DNA of 64,000 nucleotides from Thiothrix nivea DSM 5205 (GCF_000260135.1 NZ_JH651384.1:3693-67692); one strand, 5' to 3'; shown: positions 1 to 6,970, numbered from the stretch's first letter. The notes: a model not told the origin generated them from the sequence alone. Numbers and translations are program-made.

Positions 1-98
1 TCCTGTTCACAATACTGGACTCCGGAAAGGCCGGAGGACTGGAAGCGTTGGAGCTGGGCTTGCCAGTACGCCAGACGCCCATCTTGACCTGGATTCAT
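1..98 (-). CDS. tnpA: IS66 TnpA (Orf1) accessory protein, partial
   Basis: N-terminal 32 codons or so of the small IS66 Orf1 protein, starting at the ATG complementary to 96-98 and running off the window at base 1. It matches the N-terminus of the complete copy at 4289-4636 (begins MNPGQDGRL). TnpA is one of three proteins needed for IS66 transposition. No more can be said because the gene is cut. Confidence 0.8.
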   Translation of the reverse strand, partial: MNPGQDGRLAYWQAQLQRFQSSGLSGVQYCEQ

Positions 99-186
99 CG
101 TGTTCTCCCATGCAATCTGTTGCTGATGGGCTGAGTGTCCGGGATTACGTGGGGCGCTGAAAGGAGGGGGATTTAGAAGCGCTTAC
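1..186 (-). mobile_element. Right end of an IS66-family element (copy A), cut by the window edge
   Basis: These 186 bases repeat, apparently base for base, the right end of the complete IS66 element at 2246-4724 (offset 4538). They end with the same terminal repeat (GAAGCGCTTAC at 176-186). The sequence after it (GCTCACCA) differs from that after copy B (GCTTAATC), so this is a separate insertion. The rest of the element lies to the left of the window. Confidence 0.9.
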
Positions 187-259
187 GCTCACCAATTTTT
201 AGCAAAAATACCTTAGCCCCAAAAAATATTAGAATTCGCTTAGGTACATTAGAGACTGA

Positions 260-367
260 CATTATCGAGAAACCAATAGGGCATATTTTATAGGCTCAAA
301 AGCAAATTGGGAAGATATTGAAGGTAAACTACCCCAATATAAAGAATATGAACCAAGTAGAAAATAA
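260..367 (+). pseudogene. Possible 3' remnant of an unknown gene beside IS66 copy A
   Basis: An open frame of 35 codons ends with TAA at 365-367 and reads like a protein tail (ends KEYEPSRK). It is preceded by an in-frame stop at 257-259 and has no start codon. It may be the end of a cassette gene damaged when IS66 copy A arrived, or chance. The rest of 187-409 is AT-rich and I see no other gene in it. Confidence 0.2.
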
Positions 368-409
368 ATTAATAATCACAAGCGGAGAGTATATATTTAT
401 ATCAGCGGC

Positions 410-685
410 TATTTAATTTTCAGGGTCTTAACAATCCTTCGTTCTAATTCAATAAAAGATCAAGAATTGGTGGATGCCTAATCATTCATGGTTTTAACAA
501 TTTACCGTGCCAACCCAACAAAAGATCAAGAATTGGTGATAGCCCAATGGTTCATGAGTCTGACAATGCGCCGTGCCAAACCCAACAAGCCAAGAATTGG
601 TGTCACCCAATTTTTCAGGGCTTTAACGATTCGAGACGCCAACCCAATGCACAAAATAGAAGATAATTTTAATAGTTTCAAATAA
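410..685. repeat. 66-bp tandem repeat, block 1 (about four degenerate units)
   Basis: About four units with a period near 66 bp. Anchors are AAAGATCAAGAATTGG at 455 and 521, with weaker copies near 587 and 653. Each unit carries a TTCAGGGCTTTAACGAT-like half and a CCGTGCCAACCC-like half. The same family makes up block 2 at 7690-8330. There is no unique spacer between units, so this is not CRISPR. Small frames that stay open through the block follow from the period being divisible by three. Confidence 0.8.
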
Positions 686-688
686 TTG

Positions 689-964
689 GCTAACAATTAT
701 GTCGACGACGGACGCGGTGACAGCCCGCGACTCCGAACAATTTACTCCCCGCCGCGCCCGTCACACATGACGATAGCGCAGAACCGCTCGCGCGGTCCTG
801 CGCTATCGCGTCGGAGTTGAGCTTCGCTCGCCCGGTTTGATAACCGCCGCGCTCCGCGCTCTGGCTATCAACCCGTTCGAGTGGACGCATTTGCGCCCGC
901 GAGCGACTCCCCCCGGGAGTCACTTCGCAGCCACAAACGCGCCACTCAACTTCGACGCGTTGGC
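689..964 (+). other. attC1, integron recombination site carrying a palindromic insert
   Basis: Starts with R'' GCTAAC at 689-694, followed by AATTATGTCGACGACGG, which matches attC2 and attC4 closely through the CCGCGCCCGTCA arm ending near 764. Instead of then finishing with the CAGACGTTGGC seen in the others, it continues into about 180 bp of nested palindromes (765-946) before an attC-like end, TCAACTTCGACGCGTTGGC, with R' GTTGGC at 959-964. Read either as one attC interrupted by an insert, or as two degenerate sites fused. The cassette with the toxin-antitoxin genes begins directly after it. Confidence 0.6.
765..946. repeat. Nested palindrome cluster inside attC1
   Basis: Several inverted repeats nest here. 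The 11-bp arm CGATAGCGCAG at 771-781 pairs perfectly with 798-808. CGCGTCGGAGTTGAG at 807-821 pairs with CTCAACTTCGACGCG at 945-959 (14 of 15). Between them are hairpins at 834-873 and at 899-928. TCA occurs at both junctions with the attC sequence (762-764 and 946-948). None of the other attC sites in the window has this block. Confidence 0.7.
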
Positions 965-1014
965 GTATTTCAAGATAGATTTCCCTCCGCACAAACCAAT
1001 TGAAAAATATAAAT

Positions 1015-1042
1015 TTGAAGACAATAGGCACACACATATGCT
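1015..1042 (+). promoter_or_regulatory. Candidate promoter for the first toxin-antitoxin module
   Basis: TTGAAG at 1015-1020 and TATGCT at 1037-1042 are separated by 16 bp, a few bases before the toxin start at 1055. A promoter inside the cassette would fit toxin-antitoxin cassettes, which usually carry their own. The match is modest. Confidence 0.35.
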
Positions 1043-1054
1043 ACCGTTACCGAT

Positions 1055-1342
1055 ATGAAGCCTATCAACTGGAATCCGACCAAAAATCAGACACTGATCG
1101 AAGAGCGGGATATTTCGTTTGAAGATGTGATATTTTCTCTACAATCAGGAGGTTTGCTAGATGACATGGCTCATCCCAACAAAGAAAAATTTTCCCATCA
1201 ACGGATATTCGTTGTAGCCATTGATGAATATGCCTACTTGGTTCCATACGTTGAGAATGATGAAGAAATATTCTTAAAGACAATCATCCCAAGTAGAAAA
1301 GCAACCAAGCATTACCTTGGAGATAAAGATGAAAGAATATAA
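1055..1342 (+). CDS. BrnT-like toxin of a type II toxin-antitoxin cassette
   Basis: A 95-residue protein resembling a family often annotated as BrnT-like or RelE-fold ribonuclease toxins. Recognisable blocks are ERDISFEDVIFSL near the N-terminus, QRIFVVAIDEYAYLVP in the middle, and the C-terminal FLKTIIPSRKATKHYL, which resembles the basic RKAT end of BrnT. It is expected to cut RNA in the cytoplasm when free of its antitoxin. The ATG at 1055 is the only good start. Its 3' end overlaps the antitoxin gene by 14 bp, so the two are translated together. The pair fills the cassette bounded by attC1 and attC2. Fold assignment is from pattern recognition only. Confidence 0.65.
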   Translation: MKPINWNPTKNQTLIEERDISFEDVIFSLQSGGLLDDMAHPNKEKFSHQRIFVVAIDEYAYLVPYVENDEEIFLKTIIPSRKATKHYLGDKDERI

Positions 1343-1613
1343 ATTAGACACAGAAGAACAGAACATCTTGGACGCTTTCGATGCTGATGAGTTTCGGTCA
1401 GATATGACCTCCTCTCGTCGGGAGTCTATTAAAAAATCTGCGGTTCACGCATCAAAAAAGGATAAAAGAATAAATATAAGAATATCAAGTCGTGATCTGG
1501 CTGTTCTTCAAAGAAGAGCCTTAACAGAGGGTATGCCTTACCAAACACTGTTATCAAGCATTCTACACAAATATGCTTCAGGCACTCTTTACGATGTTAC
1601 GGCAAATAAATAG
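1329..1613 (+). CDS. CopG-like antitoxin partner of the 1055-1342 toxin
   Basis: 94 residues from the ATG at 1329, chosen over an upstream in-frame ATG at 1317 because GGAG at 1319-1322 is well spaced for 1329. The start lies inside the toxin gene. The C-terminal half carries RINIRISSRDLAVLQRRA followed by EGMPYQTLLSSILHKY, the ribbon-helix-helix pattern of CopG-type antitoxins that bind their own promoter. The N-terminal half is acidic and probably contacts the toxin. The TAG stop at 1611-1613 runs into the first base of attC2, as is usual for integron cassettes with almost no 3' spacer. Confidence 0.7.
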   Translation: MKEYKLDTEEQNILDAFDADEFRSDMTSSRRESIKKSAVHASKKDKRINIRISSRDLAVLQRRALTEGMPYQTLLSSILHKYASGTLYDVTANK

Positions 1614-1700
1614 CCAACAATTTATTCGACGACGGACGCGGTGACAGCCCGCGATTCTTAATTTCTACTCCCCGCCGCGCCCGTCAATTCAGACGTTGGC
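1613..1700 (+). other. attC2, integron cassette recombination site
   Basis: An 88-bp imperfect palindrome with attC layout: R'' GCCAAC at 1613-1618, L''-side TTCGACGACGG, a central stem with CGCGG at 1637-1641 facing CCGCG at 1675-1679, then TCAATTCAGACGTTGGC with R' GTTGGC at 1695-1700. R'' and R' are exact complements. The general form R''-AACAATT-TTC...TCAA-GCGTT-R' is that of known attC sites. It closes the cassette holding the toxin-antitoxin pair. Confidence 0.8.
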
Positions 1701-1747
1701 CGCGTTAAAAACAAAGCCGCATCACAAGATTTAAAGACCGAATAAAG

Positions 1748-2203
1748 ATGTTTTCATCATGCGCTAACGCGGGAAATAAAGTGCCAGATTCCAGAGCCGA
1801 AGAATTGGCCTCCCCGTTCGCTGATGCTCTGACAGGCCGTGCCACGTTCGCCGTGCCAGCCCAAAAAAATCGTGCGCTGATGCGTGACAGATCGTGCCAG
1901 ACTGACAGGCTAAAAATAGAACGGTTGCACTTCGCTACAACAAAAGTGGTTCTATTCATTTACCAAAAATTGGCCTCCCCGTTCGCTGATGCTCTGACAG
2001 GCCGTGCCGCGTTCGCCGTGCCAGCCCACAAAAATCGTGCGCTGATGCGTGATAGATCGTGCCAGACTGACAGCCTAAAAATAGAACGGTTGCACTTCGC
2101 TACAACAAAATGGGTTCTGTTCATTTGCCAAAAATTGGCCTCCCCGTTCGCTGATGCTCTGACAGGCCGTGCCACGTTCGCCGTGCCAACCCACAAAAAT
2201 TGA
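1748..2203 (+). CDS. Doubtful repeat ORF after attC2
   Basis: An open frame of 151 codons begins 48 bp after attC2, where a cassette gene would be expected, but almost all of it is the 165-bp tandem repeat described separately. Because the period is a multiple of three, frames stay open on both strands, so openness is weak evidence of coding. No ribosome binding site, signal peptide or known domain was seen. The frame ends about 40 bp before the IS66 left end. Most likely not a real gene. Confidence 0.15.
   Translation: MFSSCANAGNKVPDSRAEELASPFADALTGRATFAVPAQKNRALMRDRSCQTDRLKIERLHFATTKVVLFIYQKLASPFADALTGRAAFAVPAHKNRALMRDRSCQTDSLKIERLHFATTKWVLFICQKLASPFADALTGRATFAVPTHKN
1803..2203. repeat. 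165-bp tandem repeat, about 2.4 copies
   Basis: TTGGCCTCCCCGTTCGCTGA recurs with GGCC at 1807, 1972 and 2137, exactly 165 bp apart. Two full units and a 70-bp partial third differ by only a few bases. Within a unit there are shorter echoes (GCCGTGCCA, TCGTGCCAG), some shared with the 66-bp repeats. The third copy stops just before the IS66 insertion at 2246. The function is unknown. Confidence 0.9.
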
Positions 2204-2265
2204 TCCGGCCCAGCACCTCCGGACACAGCAAGAAGTGAGTACACTGTAAGCGCCGTTAAATCGCC

Positions 2266-3886
2266 CTACTTGCCCTTGTCAAAAAAAGGGACTTTTTTCG
2301 CACATTTCTCCAGCGGCACATTCCATGGCAGGAGGGCCTCCCATTTTTCCAGGGTGTCGGCCTGGGCGATATGCTCCAGCAGATAGCGGATATAGGCATA
2401 CGGTTCGAGGCCGTTGGCCTTGGCGGTTTCAATCAGGGAATAACAGGCGGCGCTGGCGCGCGCGCCATGCGGGGTGTCGGCAAACAGCCAGGCTTTGCGG
2501 CCCACGGCAAAGGGGCGGATGGCGTTCTCCGCCAGCACATTGCTGATATGCAGGTCGCCGCGTTGGCAGTAGCCACTCAGGTATTCCCACTGGTTGAGGC
2601 AGTATTCCATCGCCTTGCGGGTGAGGCCGCCTTTCATCACCTTGCCGACCTGCGTTTCCAGCCAGGTTTTCAGTTCGTTGAGCAGGGGCACGCTCAACTG
2701 CTGGCGCAGGCGGTATTTCTCCGCCGTGTCCAGGCCCTTGATGTTGTCCTCGATGCGGTAGAGCCTGCGGATCATGCCCAGGGCAATATCCGCCAGGGTG
2801 GGTTTGCCACGGGCCTGTTTGCCGCCCGCCGCCTTGACGGCCTCCACGAACTTGCGGCGGGCATGGTCCCAGCAGCCAATGCGGGTGATGGCGTTGTTGC
2901 GGCACACGGCGGCGTAACCGGAATAGCCGTCGGCCTGGAAAATGCCGTGGAAGTCCATCAGTAGGCGTTCGGGACGCTCCCGCCCGGCTGGGGTCGTATT
3001 CAAACAAGACCGCCACCTGGTTCGGCGGGCCGCCCCGCACCACCCACATCCATTTGTCGGCCTGGGCGGTTTTGCCGTCCTCCTTCAGCACCTGGATGCG
3101 GGTTTCATCGCCTTGCAGGTAAGCGCCGCTGTTCTGGGTTTCGCGCAGCAGGTTGAGCAGGGGTTTGAAGCTGTCCTCCAGACGGATGATCCAGTGGGCC
3201 ATGCTGCTGCGGCTGAGTTCCGCGCCGTGGCGTTTGAAAATGCCCTCCAGGCGGTACAGGGGCAGGCCATCGGCGTATTTGGCGATGATGACCTGCGTCA
3301 GCAGGTTGAGGCTGGCATGGCATTTGCCCAACGGATGGGGCGGACGGGCGGCGGCGACCAGCGTTGGCCCGCCATCTGCCGTTGCCGGGGCGGGATCCTG
3401 GCTGGCCCCGGCGGCAAACACGGCTTTTCCTGCCAGTATTCCAGCACCACCAGTTGCGCCGGGATGTAGTCCAGCTCTTCCTTGACCTTGGTGAAAACGT
3501 GCGGGTCGCCCCGGCTTTTCCGCATCACCCAACAACAGCTCCACCCGTTGGCGCTTCAGCCCGGGCGGGAAGCCGCGCTGGCGTTGGCTGGGGCGGGGCC
3601 TGGCGGGTTCCGCCTCCGGCAGTCGTCCGGCGATGTCCTCCAGCGCGGTTGCCAACTCGGCTTCATCAAACAGGTCAATCTGGAAGGGGAGCTTTTCAGA
3701 CTGGGCGCTAAACCGCTGTATTTTGGCCAGGCGCAGCATTTCTTCCAGGAGCTGGATATGGTGGTCACGCTGTTTCAGGACGGCGGCAAATTCCGCCTCT
3801 TGCTGCGCCAGCAACTGGCGCAGGCGGGCAGCGTCCAGGTCGCTATGGGATGTGGTTTTGGGGGCTGGCGGCGGTGCTAAATCCAT
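2266..3886 (-). pseudogene. tnpC: IS66 transposase TnpC, frameshifted
   Basis: The DDE transposase of IS66, about 540 codons if repaired. The start at 3886 (MDLAPPPAPKTT) leads into a coiled region and the IS66 N-terminal part. Near 3510 the homologous text moves to another frame (EELDYIPAQLVVLEYWQEK), returns near 3420 (KYADGLPLYRLEGIFKRHG), and near 3000 moves again to a third frame holding FHGIFQADGYSGYAAV and the C-terminal ENAIRPFAVGRKAWLF block. At least three indels therefore separate the parts. The last frame ends at 2266, next to the left terminal repeat. Either a decayed gene or one with run-length sequencing errors in its GC-rich stretches. Confidence 0.85.
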
Positions 3887-3908
3887 GGGTTAAATGATAA
3901 CAAAATCA

Positions 3909-4289
3909 TCAGGATAAGTCGCTAAAACAGCGCCCCGTAGCACAACTTTTATGCCCTTTGAGCAGGCTGATGTCATAACCGTCCAGCAGCCAGTTGATCT
4001 GCTGGGCCGTCAGCGCCATCACCCCGCCATCCCCCGTTTGCGGCCAATGGAACTTCTCTTCCGCCAGGGCTTTGTAATACAGCACAAAGCCATTGTCTTC
4101 CCAATACAGGCATTTGATTTTCGTGCGCTGGCGGTTGGTGAAGGCGTACAGCGCCCCGGCAAACGGGTCGTGGCCCAATTCCTGCGCCACGATCGCCGCC
4201 AGCCCCTGGGCGGCCTTGCGGAAATCAATGGGCGGGCGGTAAAGGTAAATGTCCGGCATCTCCCCGGCGGGGCGGAAATAACGGGCCAT
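3909..4289 (-). CDS. tnpB: IS66 TnpB (Orf2) accessory protein
   Basis: A 126-residue protein starting at the ATG complementary to 4287-4289 (MARYFRPAGEM). It carries the family signature YRPPIDFRKAAQGLAAIV followed by GALYAFTNRQRTKIKCLYW and a C-terminal IDWLL-like region. Its start overlaps the tnpA stop as TAATG, so translation is coupled. TnpB is required with TnpA and TnpC for transposition, though its exact role is not settled. The copy looks intact, unlike its tnpC neighbour. A longer frame extends upstream to 4496, but it overlaps tnpA and is not the real start. Confidence 0.9.
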   Translation of the reverse strand: MARYFRPAGEMPDIYLYRPPIDFRKAAQGLAAIVAQELGHDPFAGALYAFTNRQRTKIKCLYWEDNGFVLYYKALAEEKFHWPQTGDGGVMALTAQQINWLLDGYDISLLKGHKSCATGRCFSDLS

Positions 4290-4636
4290 TACAACTGCCC
4301 CAGCAACCGGCGCAGCAAGGCCACATTGCCGGGGTGGATATTCCTGATCACCAGGCCATTCGGCAGGGACAGCTCCAGGCCATCGCCCGTCCGGGCGTCT
4401 GTCCCCGGCTGCGCCGGGCGGACAGTCACGAAACCGGAAGGCTCTGGCAATACCGGGCGTTTGCCATCCCCGGGCGGCTTGCCCGCCGTACCGCATAATT
4501 TGCGCCGCCAGTAGACAAAGCCGTGGTAACTCAACTGTTCCTGTTCACAATACTGGACTCCGGAAAGGCCGGAGGACTGGAAGCGTTGGAGCTGGGCTTG
4601 CCAGTACGCCAGACGCCCATCTTGACCTGGATTCAT
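4289..4636 (-). CDS. tnpA: IS66 TnpA (Orf1) accessory protein
   Basis: A 115-residue protein, first gene of the IS66 operon, starting 88 bp inside the right end of the element. The N-terminal half (YWQAQLQRFQSSGLSGVQYC) looks like the small helix-turn-helix Orf1 of IS66, and the C-terminal part (GLELSLPNGLVIRNI) is the usual closing beta region. The stop overlaps the tnpB start. The first 98 bases of the window carry the start of an identical gene in copy A. Confidence 0.85.
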   Translation of the reverse strand: MNPGQDGRLAYWQAQLQRFQSSGLSGVQYCEQEQLSYHGFVYWRRKLCGTAGKPPGDGKRPVLPEPSGFVTVRPAQPGTDARTGDGLELSLPNGLVIRNIHPGNVALLRRLLGQL

Positions 4637-4724
4637 CGTGTTCTCCCATGCAATCTGTTGCTGATGGGCTGAGTGTCCGGGATTACGTGGGGCGCTGAAA
4701 GGAGGGGGATTTAGAAGCGCTTAC

Positions 4725-4809
4725 GCTTAATCCCTACGATAAGGCCAAACTATTGGCTTGTGGGGTGGCTATAGATTCGACAGCCAAGGGCGGTAGCGTT
4801 TCCAAATAA
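4725..4809 (+). pseudogene. 3' remnant of an unknown gene cut by IS66
   Basis: From the right edge of IS66 a frame reads out as a plausible C-terminus (NPYDKAKLLACGVAID, then STAKGGSVSK) and stops at 4807-4809, 18 bp before R'' of attC3. Its position directly before an attC suggests the tail of a cassette gene. No matching N-terminal part is visible left of the IS (2204-2245), which agrees with the absence of a target duplication. I do not recognise the protein. Confidence 0.4.
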
Positions 4810-4827
4810 CCCAAAACAAAATAATAG

Positions 4828-4840
4828 GATAACAAGTCAT
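4828..4840 (+). other. attC3, left part (R'' side), split by an insertion sequence
   Basis: GATAAC at 4828-4833 stands where R'' GCCAAC stands in attC2 and attC4, followed by AAGTCAT. The IS110-type element interrupts here; the site resumes at 6411. TCAT is present on both sides (4837-4840 and 6407-6410). Joining the parts gives GATAACAAGTCATTCGACG, with exactly the attC2 spacing. Confidence 0.75.
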
Positions 4841-4855
4841 ATATGGTCTCCACAG

Positions 4856-5301
4856 TCAACCCTTTCCGGCAAAGATCCAATAAAAACCCTCAAGGCGCAG
4901 TTCCTGTGCCTTTTGGTGCAACAGCCTATGCTGATTTCTTTGCCTGAAACGCCGGTATTGTCAAGGAGGAGTCCCGCAGGGAAGCTCCTTGACAATGCCG
5001 GTGTGTAAGGCATCCTGCTGGCGGGCTGTTGTCTTCGTCATGTGTCTTTCCTCTGTATTGCGGGTGACGGTTTTGCTTAGGGACAGGCATTGAACAGACC
5101 AAACTGCATTCGTATATCCGGCTTCTTTACGCGGGGCGCATTGCCCCAGAGCCATCATGGAAACCGCGTAGCAGGTGCCTATCGTTCGACCGGGCTTGGA
5201 TTGCGCCACTCTCGTTACCGGCTTTTCCTGCTACTGGTTTAACCTGTCAAACCATGAACGTACTGTCGTCAACGCAAGGTCAGGGAGAGGAAAACGGGGT
5301 A
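4856..5301 (-). ncRNA. Candidate target-guiding (bridge/seek) RNA region of the IS1111-type element
   Basis: The 446 bp between the transposase stop and the inner end of the left repeat hold no convincing gene. IS110-family transposases are known to use an element-encoded structured RNA to choose the target; in the IS1111 group it comes from the non-coding segment downstream of the transposase, which is this segment. A strong hairpin lies at 4952-5001 (arms CCGGTATTGTCAAGGAG and CTCCTTGACAATGCCGG). On the minus strand TTGACGACAG at 5272-5263 resembles TCGACGACGG of the attC target. RNA borders are not known. Confidence 0.4.
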
Positions 5302-6333
5302 TCAGGCTGGGCAATACCCCGCTTGGTAAGGTTTGCCGCTTTTCCAGCACGCCCACACGGTCCGCGCCAGTTTGTTGGCCAGTGCGACAGCGGTTTTGTT
5401 ATGCCCGCTGCGCTGCTCCAGTTTGACCGCCCATTCCTGCAAGCGGCCAAGGGGTTTGCCGGATTTCGCCTGCCGCTTGGCAGCCACCAAAGCCGACCGC
5501 GCCCCGTGGACCAGCAAGGTACGCAAGTAGGTGTTGCCTTGTTTGGTGATGCTGCCCAGGAAACGGCGGTTGCCACTGCTGCTTTCGCGTGGGGTGATCC
5601 CCAGCCATGAGGCAAATTGGCGGGCGGACTGGAACTGTTCGGCTTTGCCGACCGCCGCGACCAGGGCAGTGCTGGTCAGCAACCCAATGCCGGGGATGGT
5701 TTGCAGGTTGGCAACCGTTTCATTCTGGCGGGTGGCATGGATGAGCTGCTGTTCCAGTCCTGCCATATGGGTTTCCAGCGTTTCCAGTTCCTGCATCAAC
5801 GGGCGCAGCATGTACAAGGTGAGTGAGGACAACTGCCCCACATGAAGGTTGGCTTCCCGCAAGGCTTCGCGGTCACTGGCAGGCAACGGGATGCCCTGTT
5901 CGCGGAACACGCCGCGCAGGAAATTCATCCGTGCCACCTTGGTGCGTTTCCATTGTTCACGCAAGCGGTGCATCTGTTGCAGTTCCTGCTGCCCGATGCT
6001 TTTGATGGCCACCGGCTTGATCCCTTCACAGCGGTACGCTTCCAGCAGGGCTTCGCAATCGGTACGGTCGGTCTTGTTGCGGCGGCGGTAGGGGCGGACA
6101 TATTGTGCGGGCAGCAACAGGGCTTCGTGTCCCCATTCACGGAATAACCTGCCCCAATGGTGGGCACTGCCGCAGGCTTCCATCACCAGCAGGGCTGGCT
6201 CTTGTTCATGGATAAACTGACGGAAAGCGTCGCGGTCAAGCCGCCGCCGCTGGGTGATGCGGTATTGTGGGGTGGCAATCGCCAACTCGAAAACAGAAGT
6301 GGCAAGGTCGATGGTGATAATGGTATTTTTCAT
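5302..6333 (-). CDS. IS110-family (IS1111 group) DEDD transposase
   Basis: 343 residues, the usual length for the family. The N-terminal RuvC-like catalytic domain shows IDLATSVFELA (first Asp), VMEACGSAHHWGR (Glu) and KTDRTDCEALLEAY (the last two acidic residues). The C-terminal transposase_20-like part shows LQTIPGIGLLTSTALVA and FASWLGITPRESSSGNR, which contains the conserved serine region. ATG at 6333 lies about 57 bp inside the subterminal repeat. The enzyme recombines the circular element into its target, guided by the element's RNA. The frame is intact, so the element may be active. Confidence 0.9.
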   Translation of the reverse strand: MKNTIITIDLATSVFELAIATPQYRITQRRRLDRDAFRQFIHEQEPALLVMEACGSAHHWGRLFREWGHEALLLPAQYVRPYRRRNKTDRTDCEALLEAYRCEGIKPVAIKSIGQQELQQMHRLREQWKRTKVARMNFLRGVFREQGIPLPASDREALREANLHVGQLSSLTLYMLRPLMQELETLETHMAGLEQQLIHATRQNETVANLQTIPGIGLLTSTALVAAVGKAEQFQSARQFASWLGITPRESSSGNRRFLGSITKQGNTYLRTLLVHGARSALVAAKRQAKSGKPLGRLQEWAVKLEQRSGHNKTAVALANKLARTVWACWKSGKPYQAGYCPA

Positions 6334-6410
6334 GCTTGGTCTCCATGGTTTTCAGCGTTTAACAGTGGCACTATGATGCCGTGCTGGGGCTGTGGAGACC
6401 ATTCCATCAT

Positions 6411-6485
6411 TCGACGACGGACGGCGTGACAGCCCGCGATCCTTACTTTCTACTCCCCGCGCCGCCCGTCAATTCAGACGTTGGC
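6411..6485 (+). other. attC3, right part (L''-L'-R')
   Basis: Continues the split site: TCGACGACGG, central stem with CGGCG at 6422-6426 facing CGCCG at 6460-6464, then TCAATTCAGACGTTGGC ending with R' GTTGGC at 6480-6485. Compared with attC2 the stem bases are changed on both sides so that pairing is kept. Confidence 0.8.
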
Positions 6486-6530
6486 TTCTTCTATAACCAT
6501 CATCCACTAACAAACTTAAAAGGTTTAATT

Positions 6531-6917
6531 ATGCTTAAGAATTTATTTATCATTTCAATGGCGACAATCGTATCAGGCTGCGTGACTACATACGTAAAAA
6601 AAGATAATCCATCAATGGTTGCATCTGAAGGTGATATATCTAAATGTAAAGTTGAAGCTTATGAAAAAGCTCCTCCTAAAATTCAAACACAAGATAATAG
6701 CTTAGCTGTATTAGGCTATATGATGAAAAATCCTCAAAGTTCTACAACATCCACATCATGTTATGGTGCGGGTAGTTATGCAAATTGCACAACAAATAAG
6801 AATAACTCAGGATACAATCCACCACCTCAAACTATAGAGAAAGACTTAAATGAGTCTTTACGTGATGACTTATTTAAAGTGTGCATGGATAAATCAGGGT
6901 ATACACCCAAAAAATAA
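6531..6917 (+). CDS. Small cassette-borne lipoprotein of unknown function
   Basis: 128 residues from the ATG at 6531, preceded by AAAAGG. The N-terminus is a lipoprotein signal peptide (MLKNLFIISMATIVSGC) with the lipobox cysteine at residue 17. The mature part is polar, rich in Lys, Asn, Ser and Thr, with four further cysteines (ISKCKVEAY, TSCYGAGSYANC and KVCMDKSG). It is AT-rich compared with the chromosome on the right, as cassette genes often are. It lies 45 bp after attC3 in cassette orientation. No attC is visible between this gene and the toxin-antitoxin pair that follows, so the cassette may hold three genes or a fused pair of cassettes. I do not recognise the family. Confidence 0.7.
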   Translation: MLKNLFIISMATIVSGCVTTYVKKDNPSMVASEGDISKCKVEAYEKAPPKIQTQDNSLAVLGYMMKNPQSSTTSTSCYGAGSYANCTTNKNNSGYNPPPQTIEKDLNESLRDDLFKVCMDKSGYTPKK

Positions 6918-6970
6918 AACAATTGGTGCGCCGCACTGATGCGCGGGAACTGCCCTACCGCGAATCCATC

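Larger units (their letters stand above)
2246..4724 (-). mobile_element. IS66-family insertion sequence, copy B, 2,479 bp
   Basis: The ends are imperfect inverted repeats: GTAAGCGCCGTTAAATCGCC at 2246 and, read on the other strand from 4724, GTAAGCGCTTCTAAATCCCC. It carries the three-gene tnpA-tnpB-tnpC set on the minus strand. IS66 elements normally make 8-bp target duplications, but the flanks (AGTACACT and GCTTAATC) do not match. The transposase gene is broken by frameshifts, so this copy is probably dead unless those are sequence errors. Confidence 0.9.
4841..6406 (-). mobile_element. IS110-family, IS1111-group element inserted in attC3
   Basis: Subterminal inverted repeats GGTCTCCACAG (4845-4855) and CTGTGGAGACC (6390-6400) lie 4 to 6 bp inside the ends, the arrangement typical of the IS1111 group rather than true terminal repeats. 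The element holds one DEDD transposase gene on the minus strand and about 450 bp of non-coding DNA downstream of it. It sits inside an attC with its transposase opposed to the cassette direction. Known IS1111-attC elements target exactly these sites. TCAT on both flanks leaves the exact ends ambiguous by 4 bp. Confidence 0.85.

Noticed and set aside
690-1037. 115-codon frame across attC1
   Set aside because: It lies over the palindromes and attC, with composition dictated by the GC-rich stems.
4961-5209. 82-codon gene inside the IS1111-type element
   Set aside because: It overlaps the structured non-coding end, has no ribosome site and no recognisable product.
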